Shown here in pieces: positions 1 through 5,407 of a stretch of DNA of 8,822 bases; within the stretch, counting starts at the first letter, position 1, and every line of letters begins with the position of its first letter. Origin of the DNA: UBA5336 sp039815055 (GTDB lineage Bacteria > Pseudomonadota > Alphaproteobacteria > Caulobacterales > Hyphomonadaceae). Location of the stretch: the NCBI GenBank assembly GCA_039815055.1, contig JBCCAA010000085.1:1-8822 (forward strand). The letters run 5' to 3'. Below the pieces are notes generated by a model. It ran no database searches, was not told the DNA's origin, and saw only the letters and a program-made list of their open reading frames with translations. A program made the position numbers and the translations under genes.

Positions 1-11
1 CCATCACTCAT
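1..11 (-). CDS. Possible start of a leftward gene (edge fragment)
   Basis: On the minus strand an ATG (11-9) is followed by AGT GAT, after which the window ends. A purine-rich GGGGG (19-23) lies 7 nt upstream and could be the ribosome binding site. A second ATG in another frame lies at 4-2. Only three codons are visible, so the product cannot be named. The terminator at 178-209 upstream and the roughly 165 nt of non-coding DNA before it fit a separate transcription unit starting here, but chance is a fair alternative. Confidence 0.3.
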
Positions 12-34
12 CCGTTTTCCCCCAATTTGTCAGC

Positions 35-59
35 GCAGCAGGCCATAATTTCCTGCTGC
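35..59. repeat. Inverted repeat, 8-bp perfect arms, 9-nt loop
   Basis: GCAGCAGG (35-42) and CCTGCTGC (52-59) pair perfectly around the loop CCATAATTT. Neither strand shows a following T-run, so it is not an intrinsic terminator. It lies 24 nt upstream of the possible leftward start at 11 and could be an operator or a 5'-leader hairpin of that gene. The rest of 1-177 holds only a small TTGC-N4-GCAA repeat (95-106) and no convincing promoter, tRNA or ORF. Confidence 0.45.
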
Positions 60-177
60 TAAGGTTCTTTCTGGAGGAGTTCAGAGGTATCGTCTTGCGC
101 TTGCAATCATCGCCGGGTGGGCTTTAGACGCAGCTCGCCGATAGCGCGAACCTTTGTATCGAACAGTTGAAAACCCA

Positions 178-209
178 AATGAAAAAAACCCGCAGCGCGG
201 GCTGCGGGT
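178..209 (-). terminator. Intrinsic terminator of the divK-pleD-rnr-nudix-rpmG block
   Basis: On the minus strand a 9-bp GC-rich stem (201-209 with 188-196) closes a 4-nt loop and is followed by an unbroken run of seven T (complement of 182-188) and more T. It lies 29 nt after the rpmG stop, the expected place for the end of this leftward transcription unit. In the other direction there is no T-run, so it should work one way only. Confidence 0.9.
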
Positions 210-237
210 CATTGTATAATGCGTTGGGCGGGCGATC

Positions 238-405
238 CTATTTGATCTTGCCTTCCTTGAATTCCACGTGCTTGCGCGCGACCGGGTCGTACTTCTTCAT
301 CACCAGCTTCTCGGTGATGTTGCGCGGGTTTTTCTTGGTCACGTAGAAATAGCCCGTCCCAGCGGTCGAGTTCAGGCGAATCTTGATGGTTGCCGGCTTG
401 GCCAT
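238..405 (-). CDS. rpmG: 50S ribosomal protein L33
   Basis: This 55-residue protein begins MAKPATIKIRLNST and matches the usual L33 length and pattern. It has the basic N-terminus, then TGYFYVTKKNPRN (residues 17-29), then KLVMKKYDPVARKHVEFKE (33-51). L33 is a small, highly basic component of the large ribosomal subunit near the E site. This copy is the cysteine-free type: the zinc-binding CxxC pairs of the other L33 class are absent, so it should not depend on zinc. The ATG at 405 is the only sensible start, and the SD upstream is weak (AGAG). It lies 84 nt downstream of the Nudix gene on the same strand and is followed closely by a strong terminator. It may be reached by read-through from rnr-nudix as well as by its own promoter in the gap. 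Confidence 0.97.
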   Translation of the reverse strand: MAKPATIKIRLNSTAGTGYFYVTKKNPRNITEKLVMKKYDPVARKHVEFKEGKIK

Positions 406-446
406 GGCGAAGTCTCTGTGGCTGGCATGGAATGCTCGAAAGCGCG

Positions 447-476
447 TCTAATGACGGCGCAACCGCGTTCTGTCAA
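447..476 (-). promoter_or_regulatory. Candidate sigma-70-type promoter for rpmG
   Basis: On the minus strand a perfect TTGACA (476-471) lies in the 84-nt gap between the Nudix gene and rpmG. A -10 candidate follows at 17-18 nt, CATTAG (453-448) or ATTAGA (452-447), both only partial matches to TATAAT. Housekeeping promoters of alphaproteobacteria often have a good -35 and a loose -10. Transcription would start near 440, giving a leader of about 35 nt. An imperfect hairpin (442-460, one bulge, loop TAAT) overlaps the -10 and spacer. Confidence 0.45.
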
Positions 477-489
477 CCTGCCAAATGAA

Positions 490-1200
490 CTATAGTCGGT
501 CCATCGTATGGCGGCCTCGGCTCCAGCGCAGGAATGCAGGCCCGCCTTCATCCTTGCCTTCCAATCGGGCTTTGATTTCCCCCAGCATGAAGCGCGTGAT
601 CGTCGGCAGGTCCATTGCCATGGAGTCCTCAATCGTAACCCAGGTGAGCTCGCTCAATTCCGCGCCATCCATCGCCGGGCGTTCATCGATGAGCACGTCT
701 TCCGCCTCACCATAGAAGAACCGCGCATCAAACCGTTTCGGTCGGTAAGGCGGCGTCACCGCCCTACCGACAAAATGCAACCCCTTAAGGCACGGCGCCG
801 CGCCTTCTTCGAAATAGGCCGGCCAGCCGGGAGGCCTTGTGCCAGCCACCTCGCCTGTTCGACCTACGATCAGCCCTGTTTCCTCAAACGTTTCGCGGAT
901 CGCTGTCAGGGCAAAAGCGCGAGGTTTCCGGCGCGCCTGGATACACAGCTTACCCTCGGTGTCTCGGGGCAGTTCAGAAAGCGATGGCACGCGGCCGTCA
1001 CCGGGATCGACCCGTCCGCCGGGAAACACGAACTTGTCCGGCATGAAAGCGTGCTTCGCCGAACGCTTGCCCAACAGCACACGTGGGTGCTCCGCGTCCC
1101 GGCGCACCAGGATCAGTGTGGCGGCATCTTTGGGGCGCACCGCGGGTGTTTTGTCACCTTTATCAAGCCCGTTGGCGCGGCTTTCATACGGACTGCTCAT
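490..1200 (-). CDS. Nudix hydrolase, NUDT19/CoA-pyrophosphatase-like
   Basis: This 236-residue protein has a Nudix fold core beginning near residue 25. LLGKRSAKHAFMPDKFVFPGG (42-62) resembles the segment before the Nudix box in CoA-type and NUDT19-type enzymes (FMP...FPGG). The metal-binding part RETFEETGLIVG (102-113) keeps R102, E103, E106, E107 and G109. About 35 residues separate FPGG from RE, a long insertion within the Nudix box that is typical of the NUDT19-like subgroup. From the family I infer cleavage of a pyrophosphate bond, possibly in CoA or acyl-CoA. A cytoplasmic location is likely because no signal peptide or membrane span is seen. The ATG overlaps the rnr stop (ATGA), so translation is probably coupled to RNase R, and no strong SD is present. 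Nudix assignment is firm; substrate is uncertain, and another nucleoside diphosphate derivative is possible. Confidence 0.9.
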   Translation of the reverse strand: MSSPYESRANGLDKGDKTPAVRPKDAATLILVRRDAEHPRVLLGKRSAKHAFMPDKFVFPGGRVDPGDGRVPSLSELPRDTEGKLCIQARRKPRAFALTAIRETFEETGLIVGRTGEVAGTRPPGWPAYFEEGAAPCLKGLHFVGRAVTPPYRPKRFDARFFYGEAEDVLIDERPAMDGAELSELTWVTIEDSMAMDLPTITRFMLGEIKARLEGKDEGGPAFLRWSRGRHTMDRL

Positions 1201-3443
1201 CGTCTCGCCGTCGCTCGCTTTTTGGCCTTTCCGCGCGGTGCGTTGTGTTTGCCCCGCCCACGGCCATGGTGTTTTGGCGGTGCTTTTTCGCCCTTTGGAC
1301 GAGGTTTTGCGGGTGAGAGCATCTCCAGCAACAAACCGCCTTTGAGCGGTGCCACTTCTTTCAGGCGCACCTGGACGATCTGCCCAAGCTCAAACCGGCT
1401 ACCAGAGCCCCGGGCCGTCAAGCGCATCGCGCCATCATCGAATACCCAATACTCATCCGACAGGCTGCTAATCGGGATAAACCCGTCAGCCGCCGTCTCT
1501 GCCAGCCGCACGAACAATCCAGCCTTGGTGACCCCGGTGATCCGGCCTTCAAACTCGCCGCCGAGTTGGTCTTGCAGGAACAAGGCGAGATAGCGATCCG
1601 TGGCGTCGCGCTCTGCCGCCATGGACCGGCGCTCAGTTTCCGTGATGTGGCTGGCAGTCTCCTCCAACCGCACAGCACTGTCCTTTGAAAGTCCGTCCGG
1701 CCCAAGCCCCAGGGCTGAAATCAAAGCACGGTGGACGATCAAGTCCGCATAACGCCGAATCGGCGAGGTGAAATGGGCATATTTCGCAAGGTTCAGGCCG
1801 AAATGGCCGAGGTTTTCAGAACTGTAGACAGCCTGTGCCTGGCTGCGCAGCACAATCTCGGTGACCACATCCTGGGTGTCGCTGCCTTTGGCGTCATTTA
1901 GCAGCGTGTTGAACCGGTGGGTCTGAGCGCGCTCGCCGAGGGTCCATTTGATATCGAGCGTGCGCAGAAACTCTGACAGGGCAGCCAGCTTTGCATCGCT
2001 TGGCGTGTCATGGACGCGGTAGATAAGCGGATGTCGTGCTTTTTCCAAGCTTTCAGCAGCCGCCACATTGGCCTGTATCATGAATTCTTCGATCAGCTTG
2101 TGCGCGTCGAACCGTTCTTTCACCTTGATCTCGCGGATCGTGCCATCTTCAGCAAATTCGATCCGCCGCTCAGGCAGGTCAAGATCCAGCGGGCCCCGCT
2201 CTTCACGCGCCTGCTTCACGACTGCATAGGCAGCCCAAAGCGGCTTTAGCACCTCGTCCAACAGGCCTTCCGTGCGCTCCGTGACATGACCATCAATCGC
2301 AGACTGAGCTTCGCTGTAAGACAGCCCCGCCGCCGATCGCATCATGGCGCGAATGAAACGGTGCCCGCGTTTTACGCCGCTTGTGTCGAACTCCAATTCG
2401 ACCGCCAGGCACCGGCGCAGTTCGCCAGCCTTCAAAGAGCATTCGTCAGCCGATAGCTCGAAAGGGAGCATCGGCACGACACGGTCTGGAAAATAGGTGG
2501 AATTGCCCCGAACATAGGCTTCCTTGTCCAGCGCAGAGCCTTCGGTGACGTAAGCCGACACATCGGCAATTGCGACGATCACACGCCAACCATCATCCAG
2601 CGCTTCGGCATGAACCGCATCATCATGGTCGCGGGCGTCTGCCGGATCGATAGTGATGAGGGGTATCTTGGTCAGGTCTTCACGGTCGGCCGGAGCCGGT
2701 TTGCCAGTGCGTGCCTGTTCCAGCGCCGCTTCGGGGAACTGTGTTGGAATAGAGTGCGAATGAAGCGCGATCAGGCTGGCAGCCTTGGGATCGCCGGCGC
2801 TGCCGATCACCTCTTTCACAATGCCGCGCTTGGGACCGTGGCCTCGGCTGGGCTTGGGCTGCACCAGCACAAGATCGCCATTGTCGGCACCGTGGGTGTC
2901 GCTACTCTCAATGAGAATATCGTATTTGTCTCGCCGATTGGCGCTCTCAACGCGTCCGCCACCTTTGGCCAATGTAAACAGTCCAATAATCGGTCTGTCT
3001 TCGCGCTTGTCGAACAGCTTGATGACTTTGGCCTGCCAGCCAGCCGGCGTATCGGTGATCTTGCAAAGCGCGCTGTCACCAACACCCGGATCACGACGGG
3101 CCGCACCGCCTCCGCGACCTTTCTGGCGATGGGCCTGGCCGGCAAAGATCAGATCCGGACCAAACAGGCCATCGCGGCCCTTGGCCTTCCCAACCAGATC
3201 TCCGTGTTCGTCAATGCGCAGGAATTCAACGACGTTTGTATTGGGAGGATGTTCGGGGCGGGCATAGGCGCGTTTGCCGGTCCGCTCGACGCCACCACCC
3301 TGCTCCAACTCTTTCAGAACAGCGCGCAATTGGGCGCGTTGTTCGCCCTTCACGCCAAGACCTTTGGCGATGTCGCGGCGAGATGTGATGTGCGGGTTTG
3401 CCTCCAAAAAGGCGAGGACTGTTTTCTTATCGGGAAAGCTCAT
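1197..3443 (-). CDS. rnr: Ribonuclease R (RNB-family 3'-5' exoribonuclease)
   Basis: This 748-residue protein has the full RNase R layout. It runs from an N-terminal winged-helix region (about 1-62) through cold-shock-like OB domains (about 70-215) and the RNB catalytic domain (about 255-580) to an S1 domain (about 628-710) and a very basic tail (711-748). The catalytic motif IDPADARDHDDAV supplies D266, D272, D274 and D275, with the same spacing as the four aspartates of E. coli RNase R. The second RNB motif HFTSPIRRYADLIVHR is at 557-572. RNase R degrades structured RNA from the 3' end and acts in rRNA quality control and mRNA decay. The start is the only nearby ATG; its leader lacks a clear SD but carries a small hairpin. 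The gene lies 55 nt after pleD and overlaps the Nudix gene by ATGA. Confidence 0.96.
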   Translation of the reverse strand: MSFPDKKTVLAFLEANPHITSRRDIAKGLGVKGEQRAQLRAVLKELEQGGGVERTGKRAYARPEHPPNTNVVEFLRIDEHGDLVGKAKGRDGLFGPDLIFAGQAHRQKGRGGGAARRDPGVGDSALCKITDTPAGWQAKVIKLFDKREDRPIIGLFTLAKGGGRVESANRRDKYDILIESSDTHGADNGDLVLVQPKPSRGHGPKRGIVKEVIGSAGDPKAASLIALHSHSIPTQFPEAALEQARTGKPAPADREDLTKIPLITIDPADARDHDDAVHAEALDDGWRVIVAIADVSAYVTEGSALDKEAYVRGNSTYFPDRVVPMLPFELSADECSLKAGELRRCLAVELEFDTSGVKRGHRFIRAMMRSAAGLSYSEAQSAIDGHVTERTEGLLDEVLKPLWAAYAVVKQAREERGPLDLDLPERRIEFAEDGTIREIKVKERFDAHKLIEEFMIQANVAAAESLEKARHPLIYRVHDTPSDAKLAALSEFLRTLDIKWTLGERAQTHRFNTLLNDAKGSDTQDVVTEIVLRSQAQAVYSSENLGHFGLNLAKYAHFTSPIRRYADLIVHRALISALGLGPDGLSKDSAVRLEETASHITETERRSMAAERDATDRYLALFLQDQLGGEFEGRITGVTKAGLFVRLAETAADGFIPISSLSDEYWVFDDGAMRLTARGSGSRFELGQIVQVRLKEVAPLKGGLLLEMLSPAKPRPKGEKAPPKHHGRGRGKHNAPRGKAKKRATARR

Positions 3444-3455
3444 GGGCGCTGATAT

Positions 3456-3471
3456 AGGCGAGTCTTCGCCT
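3456..3471 (-). other. Small hairpin in the leader of rnr
   Basis: AGGCGA and TCGCCT (3456-3461 and 3466-3471) form a 6-bp stem with a 4-nt loop, 12 nt upstream of the rnr ATG. No T-run follows, so it is not a terminator between pleD and rnr. It occupies the place where an SD would be expected, and none is otherwise evident between 3444 and 3456. A GANTC methylation site (3460-3464, GAGTC) lies inside it. Confidence 0.4.
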
Positions 3472-3498
3472 GATTGCGCCTGTTTTGTTATATCGGGC

Positions 3499-4860
3499 TC
3501 AGGCCGCGAGGCTGCAAACCCGGTTCCGACCGAGGCTCTTGGCCTCGTAAAGCGCTTGATCGGCTCGGCGCATCAACTCGGCTGGCGTGTCGTCAGGGCC
3601 GCTAAGACTGCTCACACCGGCCGACACTGTCACGTCGATGGATTTGTCGCCCGACAGGAAGAGCTCCGCTGCCACAGCCCGGCGCAAGCGCTCGGCCATA
3701 GCCGCGCCCTTGTCGCCCGCTGTGCCGGGCAGAATGACCAGAAACTCTTCCCCACCTGGACGACAGACAACATCAATCGGTCGCACATTGTTGCGCAGGC
3801 GCCCGGCCAGTTCGCGCAGCACATCATCGCCCGCACCATGGCCGTGCGTGTCATTGACCGCCTTGAAGTGGTCGACATCCACTGCGACCACTGACAAAGG
3901 CTCTTTCCCGATCACCGCGCGCTTCATCAGTTGGTGCATCTGGCTCAGCATGTAACGGCGATTGTAGAGCCCGGTGAGTTGGTCAATGACCGACAGCTCA
4001 AGGCCGCGGTCCACCCGGCGGCGCATGATTTCAATGTAGCGGGTACGCCGCGCTTGCGTGCGCACACGTGCGATTAATTCTTGGGGCTCATAGGGGATCT
4101 GGATCACGTCACTGGCGCCATAGGCCAAAGCGCGCGAGGCTCGATCCTGATCAATCGATTCTGCCGCCACGATGATGGAGATGGGCCGGGTCATCTGACT
4201 CATGCGAAAGTGCGAACAGACTTTCAATGGATCAAAACTCTGTCCGGACATAGGTAGCAGAATAAGATCCACACCGCGGTCCTTCAGCAGCTGGCCACTA
4301 TTGGCCTCGCCAAGCGTCGTTACCTGATGGTCAGCAGGTCTTAGAATGTCGGCGGCACGTTGGGCGCGTCGCTCTTGTTCATCCATCACCAGGATTCGGA
4401 CAGGCCGGTTGACCTCCGACATTTCCTGCTCATCGAACGCACCAAGCGCGACACCAGTGGCCTGGCGAAGACGCAATTCCTGGGCGACAGCATTGTAGCG
4501 AGACAGCGCCTCGACCCGCGAGTTCAGCTGAAAGTCATCGACCGGTTTCGTGATAAAGTCTTCTGCGCCCGCCTCCAGGCCGCGAACGCGGTCCTCCACG
4601 TCGCTTAGCGCGGTGACCATGACCACCGGAATATGCGTGGTCGAAGGCCCGGCCTTCAAATGCCGGCAGACTTCATAGCCATCCATTTCCGGCATCATCA
4701 CATCAAGCAGGATAATCTCCGGTTTTTCGGTGCGCGCCATGTCGATCGCTTCGCGGCCATTCTTGGCCTCGATGACGACATTGAAACTGGCTTCAAGTTT
4801 GGCGCGAAGGAGACGTCGGTTTGCCTCAATGTCGTCGACCACAAGGATCCGCGAACTCAT
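3499..4860 (-). CDS. pleD: PleD: response regulator diguanylate cyclase (REC-pseudoREC-GGDEF)
   Basis: At 453 residues this is almost exactly the length of Caulobacter PleD. REC1 (about 1-120) has the acidic pair D9/D10, phospho-acceptor D53, T83 and K105. The second receiver (about 153-270) has P203 where the aspartate should be and I255 in place of the lysine, so it is a non-phosphorylated adaptor, as in PleD. The GGDEF domain (about 285-450) carries GGEEF at 369-373, likely metal ligands D328 and D345, and the product-inhibition I-site RPID at 360-363. The enzyme should condense two GTP to c-di-GMP when phosphorylated and be inhibited by its product. In Caulobacter it is controlled by PleC and DivJ and acts at the stalked pole. 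Residue 26, a tyrosine at the phospho-dependent dimer contact in Caulobacter PleD, is F here. The ATG overlaps the divK stop. Confidence 0.97.
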   Translation of the reverse strand: MSSRILVVDDIEANRRLLRAKLEASFNVVIEAKNGREAIDMARTEKPEIILLDVMMPEMDGYEVCRHLKAGPSTTHIPVVMVTALSDVEDRVRGLEAGAEDFITKPVDDFQLNSRVEALSRYNAVAQELRLRQATGVALGAFDEQEMSEVNRPVRILVMDEQERRAQRAADILRPADHQVTTLGEANSGQLLKDRGVDLILLPMSGQSFDPLKVCSHFRMSQMTRPISIIVAAESIDQDRASRALAYGASDVIQIPYEPQELIARVRTQARRTRYIEIMRRRVDRGLELSVIDQLTGLYNRRYMLSQMHQLMKRAVIGKEPLSVVAVDVDHFKAVNDTHGHGAGDDVLRELAGRLRNNVRPIDVVCRPGGEEFLVILPGTAGDKGAAMAERLRRAVAAELFLSGDKSIDVTVSAGVSSLSGPDDTPAELMRRADQALYEAKSLGRNRVCSLAA

Positions 4861-5249
4861 GCGGCCTGCCCCTTAGGCATCAGATCTTCGACCGCACGCA
4901 TGAAAGAAGCAATCTGGATCGGTTTGGAGAGATAGCCTTCGCACCCTGCCTCACGCACTCGGGCTTCATCTGCGCGCATGGCAAAGGCCGTTACTGCCAG
5001 AACTGGAATATGGGTGAGTGCATCATCCTGTTTCAGCCAGCGCGTAATATCGAGCCCTGAGACCTCCGGCAGCTGAATGTCCATGATGATCAGGTCAGGC
5101 GACTTTTCTCTGGCAAGCGAAACCGCCAGCGCGCCGTCCCGGCATTGCAGCGTTTCATATCCGAAAGACTCCAGAAGGTCGCAGAACAAACGCATGTTCA
5201 GCTCATTGTCCTCAACGACGAGGACGGACTGACCGACGGAGCTGGCCAT
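4857..5249 (-). CDS. divK: DivK: single-domain response regulator of the cell cycle
   Basis: This 130-residue protein is a stand-alone receiver domain with no output domain. Acidic residues E13/D14, phospho-acceptor D57 (in IIMDIQLPEVSGLD), T87 and K109 are all present. The motifs VVEDNELNMRLFCDLLESFGYETLQ and VTAFAM are closely like Caulobacter DivK, with about four extra residues at the N-terminus (MASSVGQS). In Caulobacter, DivK is phosphorylated by DivJ and dephosphorylated by PleC; DivK~P binds DivL and switches off the CckA-CtrA pathway. The start at 5249 is supported by AGGGAG 8 nt upstream. The gene leads a leftward operon, and its last codons overlap the pleD start by ATGA, matching the divK-pleD order of Caulobacter. 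The upstream region carries a CtrA-like site. Confidence 0.97.
   Translation of the reverse strand: MASSVGQSVLVVEDNELNMRLFCDLLESFGYETLQCRDGALAVSLAREKSPDLIIMDIQLPEVSGLDITRWLKQDDALTHIPVLAVTAFAMRADEARVREAGCEGYLSKPIQIASFMRAVEDLMPKGQAA
4869..4874 (-). promoter_or_regulatory. Ribosome binding site of pleD inside divK
   Basis: On the minus strand AAGGGG lies 8 nt before the pleD ATG, within the last codons of divK. Together with the ATGA overlap it supports the start at 4860 and allows both coupled re-initiation and fresh initiation. Confidence 0.6.
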
Positions 5250-5257
5250 GTTTTGCG

Positions 5258-5263
5258 CTCCCT
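5258..5263 (-). promoter_or_regulatory. Ribosome binding site of divK
   Basis: AGGGAG on the minus strand, 8 nt before the ATG at 5249. It decides in favour of this start although the protein is then a few residues longer at its N-terminus than Caulobacter DivK. Confidence 0.65.
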
Positions 5264-5282
5264 GTGAGCACCTCCGGCGAGC

Positions 5283-5287
5283 GAATC
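5283..5287. promoter_or_regulatory. GANTC (CcrM-type methylation site) in the divK leader
   Basis: GAATC lies 34 nt upstream of the divK ATG. In Caulobacter-like bacteria GANTC is methylated by CcrM, and promoter-proximal sites can recruit GcrA. The motif is short and also occurs by chance elsewhere in this window, so a regulatory role is only possible. Confidence 0.3.
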
Positions 5288-5337
5288 ATCTCGCACGGCG
5301 ATGCACCTTCTACAGCGCCACTCCTAACGCCGAGAGT

Positions 5338-5353
5338 GTTAACCTTTGTTTAC
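5338..5353 (-). promoter_or_regulatory. Candidate CtrA binding site between divK and dinB
   Basis: On the minus strand the site reads GTAAACAAAGGTTAAC, fitting the CtrA consensus TTAA-N7-TTAAC with one mismatch (first T is G). It lies about 90-105 nt upstream of the divK ATG. In Caulobacter, CtrA is reported to activate divK, and CtrA boxes often overlap the -35 of activated promoters. No convincing -10 was found for divK. On the other strand the site covers a weak -35 candidate (TTTACG, 5349-5354) that could serve dinB with TAGCAA (5372-5377). Confidence 0.55.
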
Positions 5354-5382
5354 GGCTTGTGTATGACATGCTAGCAAAACCG

Positions 5383-5397
5383 GAACAAATCGTGATC
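5383..5397 (+). promoter_or_regulatory. Possible LexA operator upstream of dinB (one mismatch)
   Basis: GAAC-N7-GATC matches the alphaproteobacterial SOS box GAAC-N7-GAAC (equivalently GTTC-N7-GTTC) at seven of eight fixed positions. It ends 10 nt before the dinB ATG, where a repressor could block transcription. The mismatch, the short motif and the fact that dinB is not always an SOS gene in this group keep this tentative. A GATCGATC palindrome (5394-5401) overlaps its right half. Confidence 0.3.
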
Positions 5398-5407
5398 GAT
5401 CGACACT

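Noticed and set aside
215..220. A perfect TATAAT on the plus strand next to the terminator
   Set aside because: No -35-like hexamer lies at the right distance, the upstream bases form the terminator stem, and the only gene it could serve in that direction is absent; rpmG runs the other way.
442..460. An imperfect hairpin between the Nudix gene and rpmG as a terminator
   Set aside because: The stem has a bulge and is followed by only three T on the minus strand, so efficient intrinsic termination is unlikely.
508..1593. A long open frame (361 codons) on the plus strand across the Nudix and rnr genes
   Set aside because: It is antisense to two genes with clear catalytic motifs, its translation shows no recognisable domain, and such frames are common opposite GC-rich coding DNA.
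2610..3452. A 280-codon plus-strand open frame opposite the N-terminal part of rnr
   Set aside because: It mirrors the coding frame of RNase R, has no recognisable motif, and no promoter or SD supports it.
3456..3471. The hairpin between pleD and rnr as a terminator
   Set aside because: The stem is only 6 bp and no T-run follows; it was kept only as a leader hairpin.
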